Below, piece by piece: positions 18,001 to 25,600 of a stretch of DNA of 37,024 nt (its first letter is position 1; each line of letters begins with the position of its first letter). This DNA is from a virus. The stretch spans positions 1 through 37,024 of IMG/VR virus record IMGVR_UViG_3300030061_001847; one strand, 5' to 3'. A program made the translations under genes and the position numbers. The notes beneath the pieces were generated by a model, which saw only the letters and a list, made by a program, of their open reading frames with translations, made no database searches and was not told the DNA's origin.

Positions 18001-21000
18001 CACCGTAGATGTTACTGCTGCTAAGTCACTTGATCAATATGTTCATACATTTGTAGGACCAGGAACTGAAGCAGTGATTGCTGGTGGAACTTATGGTCAT
18101 AAGTTTATTGGTATTGCTCAAAGTGCTGTAGTGTCTGGTGGTGATTACCTCCATACATTTGTGAGTTCTGGTGTTGGTAGTGTCACTGTTACGGGTATTG
18201 GAACCACCACCGCTACAGGTGCTACTTATGATGCATCTACAGGTGATTTGATTCTAACAATTGTTGGTCATGGTGCTACAACAGGTAATACGATTGGAAT
18301 TGCTACTGGTGGTATAGTCTTTACATGCTCAATGGATGATAACGGAACCAATCATCCTTATCCTCGTTCTACTGATCCTCTTGCTGGATATGGAACGACT
18401 GATATTAGTTCAGTTACTGATAATACTATTACAATTAATGTTGGTACATCTAAGACAGTTCCACATGCTGTAGAGGATGCGGTTTATGACGCTCCTACAG
18501 GTATATTAACCATGACAATACCATCTCATGGTTTATCAAGTAATCGTAGCATTAGATTGACTCCATACAGTTTATCATTTACTTGTGATATGGATCAGCA
18601 TGGAAGTATCCATACATATCCAAGAATAACTGATCCAGCATACAATACAGCAGTTTCTATCTCTGCTACAACAACAGATACAATAACTGTAAACGTTGGA
18701 GCATCTACACAAACGAAGTATAATGTCACCGCAGCTAATTACGGTGCTGCTACAGGTATTTTAACAATGACCGTTGGTTCTGGTCATAGTATTACTGCTG
18801 GAGACAGTATTAAATTTAAGAAAGAAGGTTTAACCTTTACATGTACTAAAGATGGTAATTCTACTAGACATAAGTATCCAAGAGAAGGTGATCCCACTTA
18901 TAATGGAGTTGATGTATTAAAGATTAATAGTACTACTGAATTTGAGGTTAATATTGGTATCTCTACAGTATTAAGTCATTACACTGGTGTAGGAACTGCA
19001 AAAGTACAACCTGTTATTATTGCTCCAAGAGCAGTTAATAACTCTGCTAGTGGAACAGATAAAGCAGAACCTGGTGTAAGTGTTTTGTCTGTCATTGATG
19101 ATTATTCATTCATTGTTGACACTGGAGTTTCTACTCTTCCTCATAATTATGCTAGAGGTGGAACAATCTCTAAACCAATGAAAGTAGTCATTGACGAACC
19201 ACAGTCTTACACAAATATTCCTCTAGATTATGCTACTCCTGCTGTTGGAGTTGGAACCAATGCTACTATTGATATTGTTGTAAGTCTAGGTGGTAGTGTA
19301 AGAGATTTTAAACTTAATAATTCTGGTAATGGTTATGGTAACCTAGAAACACTACGTGTTCCTTTCGGCGGAACAACTGGAATTCCAACAACTTCTTCCT
19401 TTACTAATAATCCATTTGAGTTAACTATTGATCAAATTTATAGTGATGAGTTTACTGGATGGTCATTAGGAACCCTAGAGTCTCTAGATGATTGGAATAG
19501 TAAGTTTGATGGAAATACAACTGTATTCCAATTACAAAGGGCAGGAGATACACTTTCTATTAGATCTTCTAAAGGATCTAAAATTAATGTGCAGGATGTT
19601 ATCCTTATCTTTATTAATGATATCATGCAAGTTCCTGGTGAGGGATATACATTTACTGGTGGTAGTAATGTAACATTTACAGAAGCTCCTAAGGTAGGAG
19701 ATACCTCTAAGATTATCTTCTATAAAGGAAGTGGTGGTATTGACGTTGTAGCTAGAGAAATTATTGAAACTGTTAAGAAAGGAGATGATTTGACCATAGA
19801 AAATGGTTCAGAACCATTCTACATGGGAGAAAATGTAAGGGGTGTTAGCACAGTATCCTCTACAGATACAGTAAATACTGTTCCTTATTATGGTCCAGGT
19901 AATACTGAAAATGAAAGTCTTTTAAGACCAGTTGTTTGGTGCAGACAAACTGAAGATAGAGTTATCAATGAAGAATTGGTAGGAAAAGATAGAGAACTTT
20001 ATAATGCTAATATAAATCCTACTGCTTTTGCTCTTAATAGTGTTGGAATTGGATCTACTGTAATTTTTGTTTCTAATGTAAGACCATTCTTTGATCCTAC
20101 AAATGAAAATGGAAGTGCTACTTTAAGAAGCACAATTCAGGATAAGATTGATATTCTTCCTCAATTAACTAGAACAGGTGCTGCTGGAACAGCATTAGTT
20201 TCTACAGCAGGAACAGTAACTGGAGTTACACTATCTACGGGTGGTGAGGGATATACAACTGCTACGGTAAGTTTTGCATCTACCACTGGTGTTTCTACTT
20301 CTTCTCAGGCAATGGGATCAGTAACTGTAGCATCAGGATCTATAACTGCTATTGCGATTACAAATCCAGGAGTTGGTTATACCCAAACAAGTGTCCCTCT
20401 TGTAAGTATTTCTCCACCTACACTTATTTCTGAAACAGATACTGTAAGATCATATGCTGGTGATTCTGGTAATATTGTTGGATTTGGAACTACTACAATT
20501 GGTAGTGGAACTCAATTGATATTTGATTTATTCATTCCTCTTGATTCTTATCTAAGAGATACAACTCTTACTGGAACTGCTGTTACTATCTGTGGTTTAA
20601 CTACAGGTGCTATGTTTATGGTCTATGATTCTAACGTTGGTGTTGGATCTACAAGAGTTACTTCGGTAAATAGTGGAGATGAGACAATCGGAATCGGACA
20701 CTCATATGTAGATAATGTGTATGAAGTTGCTGATTGTGAAGGTCAATATATAAATGTGACAGGTGTTGGATTTACCTATATTAAACGGGTATTCGCCAAG
20801 ATTGATGGTGAAGTTTCTGGATCATACTCTGGAATTACTTCTTCCAATTATCAAGGTTCCTTTAGTTGGGGTAAAATTATCGTTTCTAGATCTGAAGAAA
20901 ATGCTTATACTGCTTATACACAGAGTGGTATTGGTACAAATAATCTAACTGGAATATCAACTTCTTTCATCATTAGAAGAACAAATCCTCTTAAATCTAA

Positions 21001-21013
21001 GAGTTATACTTAA
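6023..21013 (+). CDS. 7: giant gp7-like baseplate wedge protein, 4996 aa
   Basis: This sits exactly where T4 has gp7, between gp6 and gp8. Residues 199-224 (DFYLSKGTDQSFEILFKALY, then NEEVEI) closely match a segment in the C-terminal part of T4 gp7, the wedge initiator that binds gp10, gp8 and gp6. T4 gp7 is 1,032 aa; this protein is almost five times longer, and the conserved segment is near its N terminus. The rest is a beta-rich mosaic: an IG-E/RG module (about 100-150), a YHYH-type domain (1263-1380), eight tandem glycine-tyrosine beta repeats (about 1694-2055) within some twenty overall, HG-x-x-G modules, a less repetitive centre (about 2860-3390), and four FTC/YPR/DP repeats (3958-4300). 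Two INDxxQxP-type modules (about 3730 and 4530) are reminiscent of gp10-like fibre domains. The single frame has no interruption. Probable role: a wedge plus long peripheral arms or host-contact structures. The gp7 identity is fairly sure; the role of the extension is inferred. Confidence 0.85.
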   Translation: MPEKRIQFNNVVQNQLPAYTQNEFPLVSEFLKQYYLGQEFQGGPIDLIQNIDQYTKVSEQTNLVDAVGLSTSVDQFTDVIPVDMAVYPAGTHGFPDSYGLIKIGNEIITYTGTATTCFTGCVRGFCGISSYKNATSPDVLVFDSTTSEEHTGGSKIQNLSTLFLKQFLLKTKNQLLPGLEDRPLHKDLDQNIFIKQSKDFYLSKGTDQSFEILFKALYNEEVEIIRPRDFLFTPSNANYRIENQYVVESIEGEGNPIHLENSTLIQDEYKKDFNRAYAPISSIEPINTGAGKTYYKLGIDGGYNRDSRVEGSTYGKFEVHPKTRVIGQVSSGSTSLDVDSTVGFPTSGELYCTYSDGTAGIVSYSHRNLTQFFDCTNINGTISNATDVGINTYVYGTSSQDATKVVKVRIGSVLDKLEWDDNTRSYGKGDVAKIKTLGISDKTFKGKDWFFNVAASYKIKNVELIDSADFTYKVNLNVDHFLKVGDTITILQGGFALQTSTILNINSARSFNVKGQGQITDESALTLRRNISKAVSNTYPTVTPYSTNIQNVYVKDNNKYLVATGSIPSYYAQPLNVSNQAVVFSGQFEGTEFLIKQSGDHGFYTGDAVYYSPEKISQNFYDAFGKEITKIVDGTELFDEGLYFVKRIDSSTIKLATSRTNISNGLYVSVDTATTVVNSRIEPYDFKFKTLQTQDLLREFVDPQFDNEEPITTLPGFTGMLVNGVEILNYKASDTIIYGQLNKVDVTAPGRDFDIINPPVLHISDSVGTGATGHVAVEGSLNAIKVIDPGFDYEETPIAKVSGGNGQGAVVSVNMKQISHQVDFFADANSQKIGIGTTSNNSFQIGFSTYHKFRNAEKVVYYTYGQQAVAGIVTNAQYYARNIGVTTITLHKTEADAISGINTITLTANGIGKQSIASVNKKLVVGSFNIISSGSGYENKKTTTNTSGINTATDIITISNHGYNSGEIVNYTVEGTVVGGLTNSTDYYLTKITDDGFKLSSVGINTNDREFNYRTKQYIDFTTIGVGTHIFNYQPITISVKGKVGISSIAGDTFECETQPIFRGSIKSVHLTDNGIGYGSSEIINFNRQPLFNLIAGSQAQLTPVINNGKIVEVLVQNVGKEYISPPDLVLIGDGVGAVLTPVLENNTITSVKVIEGGAGYTQSNTTITVVVPGDGAEFDANIKNWRINLFQRHYDNFTGDDGFIADEFNENKGLQYSHIYAPRKLRESLYGTVGAGSTVSKIQYGKRDLTRLNSLEIPSTDHSPIIGWAYDGNPIYGPYGYSLREGGVVKQLTSGYKLSLKPNRPPINQFPEGFFIEDYVHNNVTEETVLDENNGRFCVTPEFPNGTYAYFATITDGVADSSGPFAGYKTPVFPYLIGENYYSTPNDFNFSSFSNQQQYLLQDSDWIRNTVAYNLIEGKDNYEYVYIPDQLKQTIDITSVKPGLIKSIGIQTSGTQYRVGDKVVFNNTNTEGDLGSAIVSKVIGKDVTNVSVATSTVTSMEIFPREKGQYILYANKPHGWSNNDLVTVSGLSTTSSGIGGVYKAGITSNSYKLIGFGTQPTGIGTDGVTGIITYFNINGDFTSIDPNDILRIGTEKIKVLQVEPENNRIRALRAQEGTTGAAHTVSTVLFDDPRKLIINAGFNTTYTVKLNTEIYFSPNVTASVGSTIITPAGLAIGDTATATATLGAGTSEGKVISITVTDGGTEYASVPTVTFSDPSGTQPSATVGLGTTSITAAATATVGAIGAAGTFYGTVTATSITSVGAGYTLAPTVTFSAPTGITGLATVGLATVGTGGTTRLLASSVSIGNSGLGYITAPTITISSSFLSSGGIQTAVGIATVNSTGIITAISFDQADPWSAGTGATVGFGYSTAPTLTFSAPNGLATAAGIASLSGDSVNSILGTNAGVGYSTAPTITFSAPTTSGIGSTSVVPGSVSIANSGLGYATAPTITVSAPPSGTTAVGIATINSIGMVTAISFNSVDLWAVGAGATIGSGYTSAPTLSFSGPSIALGLTTATATAVLTADVVTSLTLTNAGFGYTTAPTITIVDPDQAPVYQTGVGLGATVQLSNSPNYPNKRTVGTPAGGFPRGRGTAGAGLTEVKVPFKTIFLPNHGFETGDQVEYYPNLGSGILVRDDVVTQTGSNYVGNTTSILQSGEKLFIAKVSDNLIGIATVLVGLDTSGNNFVGVAESVRQSSTLNIIGIGTGLEHSFKTVYNPITADVARNLVTVSTGSSHGLLKDDEIDLTINPSSISTTFTVKYNDFNRRIIINPKDFTAAGINTTTNEITITNHGLVTGQEIIHTATTSSVGLSNNAIYYTIIIDENTIKLADTNYNATLLKPITIGITSASAGTINPINPPVRVYRNQSAIFDLSDSSLGYVNQTTTYSAFDLNFYTDRNLTEKWETDKTDETFNVTKVGKAGVDANASVTLSVNEYIPNILYYTLDVLEESDTPLSKRSIIKKDTLVNDASEVQTVSSRYNGKFNVSVGATNTFNYTVSHKPEATEYTSTTSILSYETESSTAFGGVSGFEIRDGGRNYYSVPGIATITSDTGKGALINVESESIGKINKVHIKDIGFDFPSDPTLSPSVGLPQIITIENLASIKSIGISSVGRGYTTAPKLLVFDGITNKRDYDIDLDYSLGDQQVTILKNTKGLSNVQPTIIPTNASNGVGINTVGFNTTTKDVSVTLSVGFSTAGSFPFSVGDKVLVEGVSVGLGTTARGYNSAEYDYKLFEITAVDPNIGGLGIVTYSVYNEFKDLDPRVTPGQYNEQNSVGRLIPEKYFPIFNIKLGIHDYLKGETVQSDSAIGTVENWDSKLGELRVSASEDFTVDETIKGLSSETLGIASSIRTYDASIKTNIFTKVNKGWETDSGVLNYNMQRIQDSYYYQNFSYSLRSKVAYQTWNDVVSALNHTTGHIKFCDLQLDSINDNVMSVGLTTETTSYEIVNDLYGIGNLNCVHDFDLVTENSKNVGNDIVSDEIIFASRILTDYDESVGNRVLSIDDISGSFNHRPRATQFSIANEFDLSTTRARKSFHFIMDKRFTGERQLTVTNVIHDNMFGYLSQYGNGGSVYDIGSFDFAIAGGKGQLRFYPRNYKVNDFHITTVSYNLEDEYLGIGTTSVGVALIESHSTEAAKADASTVIVGIASTYRSAKVLVSINPDQSKITTGEFEYDELNIIHDGSTIDLVEYDQLVTLPGNYTSSGVGTYSVGYSGSDIQLSWHPDSSNAGVGTTAVINTITIGIGNSDYSGVGTFTMKHSKFNTKSTTIAAASVGTTSVIGEYITQIDSATDGYDAGYFIVQLTDTTNGSYNMAEMLVMDDYLLAEESGDTIDLEYGNIGVSGIGTLGSRIVADTNAGIATVQLLCTPTASIGIQAQVFMQALKIEDDTKQNMSFDNGAVTSEYSDYEGTERDVKKAFDIQHETTPIFDRSFTGNSDAIVSVANNTIDIPNHFFVTGEKVTYTHVGTGSSGAVGIAATNGFAGVGNTTLLPSDVFVVKINEDKIKLAATAEKSLRSIAETVTITTVGVGTSHRFTSTNPNAKVLVSLDNIIQSPVVATAVTTQLAVAAKTTDDIVFFTGITSFTGADLFRIGSEIMRIDSVGVGSTNAVRVRRQWLGTNLAGHSTDSLVTKVNGNYNIVENVLNFTEAPYGNTPLSTSTNPPDSRDWTGIATSSSFSGRMFMRSGETDTSNETYYQNYIFDDISQDFNGTTSSFDLKTSGSNVTGIATENAIILLNDVFQGPVLNYDLTESAGITSITFTGAGTSIAADVNTSQLPIGGVIVSVGSTEGMGYQPIVAAGGTAVVSSAGTISAITLGYAGSGYRSGIGQTVRVAIQTSSLTGAEVVRYGTATIGSAGAITGIAITNTNVIYKPRDIQNVGYNSVTGITTITTAVAHGLDNGEAIKLSGIAFTCDYASAVSISTVGYTTSTGIMTVSTYSAHGLSTTGSRSQAIFTGLAFTCSLDNGVYQHIYPRNRDRVFNTAVSVASTTSTTITVDVTAAKSLDQYVHTFVGPGTEAVIAGGTYGHKFIGIAQSAVVSGGDYLHTFVSSGVGSVTVTGIGTTTATGATYDASTGDLILTIVGHGATTGNTIGIATGGIVFTCSMDDNGTNHPYPRSTDPLAGYGTTDISSVTDNTITINVGTSKTVPHAVEDAVYDAPTGILTMTIPSHGLSSNRSIRLTPYSLSFTCDMDQHGSIHTYPRITDPAYNTAVSISATTTDTITVNVGASTQTKYNVTAANYGAATGILTMTVGSGHSITAGDSIKFKKEGLTFTCTKDGNSTRHKYPREGDPTYNGVDVLKINSTTEFEVNIGISTVLSHYTGVGTAKVQPVIIAPRAVNNSASGTDKAEPGVSVLSVIDDYSFIVDTGVSTLPHNYARGGTISKPMKVVIDEPQSYTNIPLDYATPAVGVGTNATIDIVVSLGGSVRDFKLNNSGNGYGNLETLRVPFGGTTGIPTTSSFTNNPFELTIDQIYSDEFTGWSLGTLESLDDWNSKFDGNTTVFQLQRAGDTLSIRSSKGSKINVQDVILIFINDIMQVPGEGYTFTGGSNVTFTEAPKVGDTSKIIFYKGSGGIDVVAREIIETVKKGDDLTIENGSEPFYMGENVRGVSTVSSTDTVNTVPYYGPGNTENESLLRPVVWCRQTEDRVINEELVGKDRELYNANINPTAFALNSVGIGSTVIFVSNVRPFFDPTNENGSATLRSTIQDKIDILPQLTRTGAAGTALVSTAGTVTGVTLSTGGEGYTTATVSFASTTGVSTSSQAMGSVTVASGSITAIAITNPGVGYTQTSVPLVSISPPTLISETDTVRSYAGDSGNIVGFGTTTIGSGTQLIFDLFIPLDSYLRDTTLTGTAVTICGLTTGAMFMVYDSNVGVGSTRVTSVNSGDETIGIGHSYVDNVYEVADCEGQYINVTGVGFTYIKRVFAKIDGEVSGSYSGITSSNYQGSFSWGKIIVSRSEENAYTAYTQSGIGTNNLTGISTSFIIRRTNPLKSKSYT
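9701..9810. other. GC-richer patch inside the giant gene
   Basis: By count, about 48% of these 110 bases are G or C, against roughly one third on either side, and codon choice shifts (CTC, TCC, ACG, GTC, AAG, ATC, GAC). The reading frame is kept. It ends just where the YHYH-type domain begins, which suggests a recombination tract. Confidence 0.5.
9809..10162 (+). other. YHYH-type domain within the giant gp7-like protein
   Basis: Residues 1263-1380 carry the order of motifs of the YHYH family (PF14240): GWAYDGNPIYGPYGY (1269-1283), LDENNGRF (1331-1338), then FPNGTYAYFATI and FPYLIG (1374-1379). In the family the third motif is YHYH; here it reads YAYF, so both histidines are lost. The domain occurs in many marine bacterial and phage proteins and its function is unknown. 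Confidence 0.75.
11101..12185 (+). repeat. eight tandem glycine-tyrosine beta repeats in the giant gene
   Basis: Eight units of the form G-x-GY-x-x-AP-T-(I/V/L)-T-F-S-AP, spaced about 35-60 residues apart, lie in residues about 1694-2055 (for example GAGYTLAPTVTF, GFGYSTAPTLTF, GVGYSTAPTITF, GLGYATAPTITV). Units 3-5 and 6-8 resemble each other as blocks, offset by about 127-131 residues (S at 11435 and 11828), so a three-unit block has been duplicated. Single copies occur along the rest of the protein. Confidence 0.8.
17894..18970 (+). repeat. FTC/YPR/DP repeat array in the giant gene
   Basis: Four copies of FTC-x-x-D...H-x-YPR-x-x-DP...I-x-VN(V/I)G begin at residues 3958, 4100, 4186 and 4272. 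The last three are spaced exactly 86 residues (258 bases) apart. A truncated FTC element (about 17750) precedes them. Each unit is preceded by an HG-x-x-x-G module, so the two alternate. Confidence 0.8.
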
Positions 21014-21028
21014 TCCTTAATAAATAAA
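21012..21028 (+). promoter_or_regulatory. late promoter of gp8 block
   Basis: AATCCTTAATAAATAAA is identical over 17 bases to the element before gp25. The octamer AATAAATA occurs in two overlapping registers (21019-21026 and 21023-21030), and the ATG of gp8 follows at 21044. It begins just inside the end of the giant gene. Confidence 0.75.
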
Positions 21029-21043
21029 TAAAAACTTTCAAAA

Positions 21044-22594
21044 ATGGCCGCAATTATAACTGACCAAATTAGAATACTTAATGCGAAGAATTTTCTTTCT
21101 GGGGTAACATCTACCGCAAACGCATATTATTCTTTCATTGGTCTGCCCAATCCCACTGATATTGAAAGTACTTGGGATACAAGTCCACCTTCACCAAAGG
21201 ACAACTTTGATGAGGAAGATAATTATTGGGACACAATGATTGCGTTGAAGAAAATTAATTCTTCAGATGCTAGACAAGTTGTTACTAGAAGATTATGGAC
21301 ATCGGGAACAACTTACGATATGTATCGTAGTGATTATAGTAGAACTAATACTGCTAAGGTATCTGGTGCGACTAATTTATATGCTGCTACTTATTTTATT
21401 ATAAACAGTGATTATAGAGTTTATGCTTGTTTACATAATGGTATAGATCCTGATAACCCCAATGGAAAACCATCTTTGGATGAACCCACATTTACTGATT
21501 TAGAACCTAGGAAAGCTGGTACTAGTGGTGATGGATATATTTGGAAATATCTTTATACTATTAAACCAAGTGATATTGTAAAATTTGAGTCTACTGATTT
21601 TATTCCTGTTCCTACTGATTGGTCAACAAATTCAGATGTTGCTTCAGTAAGAGATAATGCTGTAGATGGTGCAATTAAAATTGTAACTATCACTGATCGT
21701 GGAGTTGGTTTAGGAACTGCTAATAGCACTTATACTAAAGTTCCAATTTTTGGTGATGGTACAGGTGCAGAATGCACTATTGTTATTAATAATGATCAAA
21801 AAGTTTCTGATGTAACTGTTTCTACAGCAGGACAAAATTATACTTACGGTAATGTTGATTTAGAAGCAGGTGGAGTTCCTACTGGAACTACTAGACCAAC
21901 ATTTGATGTCATCATACCACCACCAGGTGGACATGGAAAAGACATTTATAGAGAACTTGGTGCATTTAATGTCCTTTTATATTCTAGAATTGAGAATGAT
22001 ATTGAGAATCCTGATTTTATAACAGGAAACCAAATTGCTAGAGTTGGTGTTATTGAAAATCCTAAAGCAACGTCAGGAGCACTTTTATCTGCTGATAAAG
22101 CAAGTGCTGTTGGTGCTTTGAGGTTAACAGGTGCTGGTTATAGTTCTGCCACATTTGATGCTGATGCGTATTTTACTCAAACTGTATCTGCAGGAACTAC
22201 TGCAGCGGCTAGAGTTGTTAACTATGATCAAACCACTGGGGTTTTAAAATATTGGCAAGATAGAACTGTGGCTGGTTTTAATACCGTTGGCACAGCACAA
22301 ACAAATCCTACTTATGGATATAATCTAACAGCATTTACTGCCAGTCCTGGAACTAATGGTAGTTTAACTATTACTCCAACTAGTGGTTCTAATTTAGCCA
22401 TAGATACTTCCTTTACGGGTGTCTCTACTGTAATAAATAATAGGACATACTACCTTGGACAGGAGTTTACCAGTGGGTTAGCTTCTCCTGAAGTTAAACC
22501 ATACTCAGGAAATATAGTATATGTTGATAATAGACCTTCAATAACTAGGTCTACGAATCAAAAAGAAGATATTAAAGTTATTTTGCAGTTTTAA
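21044..22594 (+). CDS. 8: gp8-like baseplate wedge protein, 516 aa
   Basis: Homologue of T4 gp8, the wedge protein that binds gp7 and gp10. Two landmarks match T4 gp8: SGDGYIWKYLYTIKPSD (about residues 163-180; T4 has GDGYVWEYLFEI) and the C terminus VYVDNRPSITR...EDIKVILQF (T4 IYMENRPP...EEINILFTF). At 516 aa it is about 180 residues longer than T4 gp8 (334). The extra length is largely in the middle and contains glycine-rich beta elements (VSTAGQNYTYGNVDL, LTGAGYSSATFDA) like those in the giant protein. ATG 21044 has no strong ribosome site. It stands directly after gp7, as in T4. Confidence 0.9.
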   Translation: MAAIITDQIRILNAKNFLSGVTSTANAYYSFIGLPNPTDIESTWDTSPPSPKDNFDEEDNYWDTMIALKKINSSDARQVVTRRLWTSGTTYDMYRSDYSRTNTAKVSGATNLYAATYFIINSDYRVYACLHNGIDPDNPNGKPSLDEPTFTDLEPRKAGTSGDGYIWKYLYTIKPSDIVKFESTDFIPVPTDWSTNSDVASVRDNAVDGAIKIVTITDRGVGLGTANSTYTKVPIFGDGTGAECTIVINNDQKVSDVTVSTAGQNYTYGNVDLEAGGVPTGTTRPTFDVIIPPPGGHGKDIYRELGAFNVLLYSRIENDIENPDFITGNQIARVGVIENPKATSGALLSADKASAVGALRLTGAGYSSATFDADAYFTQTVSAGTTAAARVVNYDQTTGVLKYWQDRTVAGFNTVGTAQTNPTYGYNLTAFTASPGTNGSLTITPTSGSNLAIDTSFTGVSTVINNRTYYLGQEFTSGLASPEVKPYSGNIVYVDNRPSITRSTNQKEDIKVILQF

Positions 22595-22600
22595 ATAATC

Positions 22601-25600
22601 ATGCCACAGCAAACCAATCTAAACGTATCCCCATATTTTGACGATTACGATCCTGCAAGTGATTATCATAAGGTGCTGTTTAAACCTGGATATCCTGTTC
22701 AGGCAAGAGAACTAACTGGTCTTCAGTCTATACTGCAAAATCAAATTGAGAAATTTGGTCAACATTTCTTTAAAGAGGGTGCTAAGGTAATACCTGGAAA
22801 CACTGGATATAACCAGTTATATTATGCTATTCAATTAGATAATAATTTTCAGGGTATTCCTGTATCTGCATATGTAGATCAATTAATCGGAACAAAAATT
22901 ACAGGATTAACTTCTGGTGTAACTGCTGTTGTAGATAAGGTTTTACTTCCAGAAGATTCTGAAAGAAATAATTTAACACTTTATATAAACTATCTTAATT
23001 CAAATACTAGCAATAATTCTACTCAAACATTCTCTGATAGTGAAGAGTTATCATGTAGTGAAATAGTTACTTCTGGACTTTTAGGTAATACTACTATAGC
23101 AGTTGGTAGTCCTATCGCTGTAACTTTAGCAACTGATGCAGCTGCAACGGGATGTTCTTTCCAAATTCAGGAAGGGGTTTATTTTATTCGTGGAAATTTT
23201 GTCACTGTACAAACTGAAACTTTAATTTTAGATCAATATACTGCTAATCCTAGTTATAGAATAGGTTTAAATGTACAAGAAAGAATAATTACTGCAGATT
23301 TAGACGATACTTTAAATGATAATTCTCAAGGGTATAATAATTATGCTGCACCAGGAGCAGATAGATTACAAATATCAACTACACTCTTTAAGAAATCTTT
23401 AGAAGATTTTGATGATGATAATTTTGTAGAACTAGCAGCAGTTAATAATGGTGTTTTAAAATCCGTAAGTAGGTCTGGGTTTGGTGTAGGTCCTAATGGT
23501 GGAGTATTTTACGAAGATTTAACTAATGTTCTTGCTAGAAGAACTTATGACGAATCTGGTGATTATACTATTAGACCTTTTGACCTTACCGTATTAAATT
23601 CATTAAACAATAATACTGGAAATAGAGGTGTATATCAAGAAGATCAGTTTACTGCTGGTGGAGATACTCCAAGAGATGATCTTATGCTTTATAAGTTGTC
23701 TCCAGGTAAAGCTTATGTTCGTGGTTATGAGTTAGAAACTTATCAACCAACATTTTTAGATTCACCAAAACCAAGAACAGTTAATACAATCAGTGATCAA
23801 AATATAATTTATAATACTGGTCCAACATTTAAATTAAATAATGTCTATGGATCTCCAACTGTTGGTACAGGTAATACCTACTATGTTACTCTAAGAGATC
23901 AAAGAGTTGGTGTTACATCTACAAGTCCAGGTGGAAATGAGATTGGTGTTGCTAGAGTATATGATATGTCATTGGAGTCTGGATCATATAATTCAGTAAG
24001 ACAACTAAATCAGTGGGATATTTCTCTTTATGATGTTCAGACTACAACTAATATTACTTTAAACCAACCTACCACTCTTTCTACTCCAACTTATATTAAA
24101 GGTTTGAATAGTGGTGCTACTGCGTTTCTTAAAGATTCTGTTACTGCAGGAGCAGGTTTAACTGTATATGAAACTACGGGTACTTTCATTCCTAATGAAG
24201 CATTATCTTTTAATGGAATTAAAAATGGAAGAGTTGCTTTAGCTATTACTGCTCATACTATTAATGATATAAAGTCAATATTTGCAACAGATGATGGAGC
24301 AGTTGGATCTGCTAAAACTTTTTCTGCAGATATTATGCAGAAGACAGAATTTAATGTTGGTTTAGCAACTATATCTGGACAATCCACTGGTGTATGTACA
24401 ATTACTGCTGCCAATCCTGATTTTGTGGGTCTGGTAACAACTGGTGATTTAGTTAGTTTCCATGATTCATCAAAATCTGTAGATCCTATATTTGGTAGAA
24501 TAACTGCTATTAATAGGGATGCTGAAAATGATGCTGCTTCTAGTGTTGCTATAGTTGGTGTTCATACTCAAAGTGGAATTGTTGCTGGTGATATACCAAC
24601 TGCAGGAAGCACAGTTATAAATGATCTTAAGGTATTGACAACAGATCTTGCCCCAAATACAGATCCTACTCTTTATACCATACTTCCCAAAAATCATATT
24701 GCTGATGTTGATTTAAATGCGGCATCTCTTTCTATAAGAAAGTCCTTCACTGTTAATATTACTAGTAATAAATTATCTAGTGAAGTTTCTTGTGGATCCA
24801 GTGAGTCTTTCTTAGCATTTGATGAGGAAAGATATTCTTTAATTAGATCTGATGGTAACATAGAAGCACTAGATGCTAGTGATTTCCAATTTAGCGATGT
24901 TCGTACTTTACAGATTTATAATTTAGGTGCGAATGATACTGGAGCACAATTAGTTACTACTGTTAAACAATTAAAACCAAAAGCAAAAGAAAAATTATTT
25001 GAGAAAGTTAATTCTATAATTGTTACTAAATCAAATACAGAGGGTTCTGGTATTGGTACTACCACATTTAATGATGGATTGGAATATGGCACTTTCCCAT
25101 ATGGTACAAGAGTTCAGGATGAAGTAATTTCTCTGAATACTCCTGATATTATCAATGTTCAGGGTATCTATGAGTCATCTGATACAGGAAATCCATCTGC
25201 ACCTAAGATGATTCTTACATCTCTTACAAGTAATTCGACTACAACTGCAGAATTAGTAATGGGTGAGAGATTAGTTGGTCAAGTATCTAATACAGTTGCA
25301 ATTCTTGCAGAAAAAATTTCAAATTCTGCTTCTGAAGTTGCTTATATTACCAAAAATGATAATGTATTTAAAGAAGGAGAAGATGTAGTTTTCCAAGATT
25401 CTAAAGTAAGAGGAACTATACAGACATTATCAGCACCAAGTTTTGATATATCTAACAATTATAAGTTTACTACAGGTCAAGAATCTACTTTCTATGACTA
25501 TGGTACTATTAAAAGAAAGCAGGATAGTGATGCTCCTAAGAAAAGAATAAAAGTTTATTTTGGTAGTGCATATTATTCTACTACTGATGATGGTGATATT

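Noticed and set aside
17894-18970. Regular spacing of similar DNA suggested a CRISPR-like array
   Set aside because: The repeats are diverged at DNA level, in frame and encode a protein repeat; there are no constant repeats with unique spacers.
19116-19147. TTGACA followed by CATAAT inside the giant gene
   Set aside because: The spacing is about 20 bases and it lies in coding sequence; probably chance.
6023-21013. Possibility that the giant frame is several genes fused by a sequencing error
   Set aside because: A single error would break a frame rather than join 15 kb. There are no internal ribosome sites, promoters or frame shifts that I can see, and repeats continue across the whole length.
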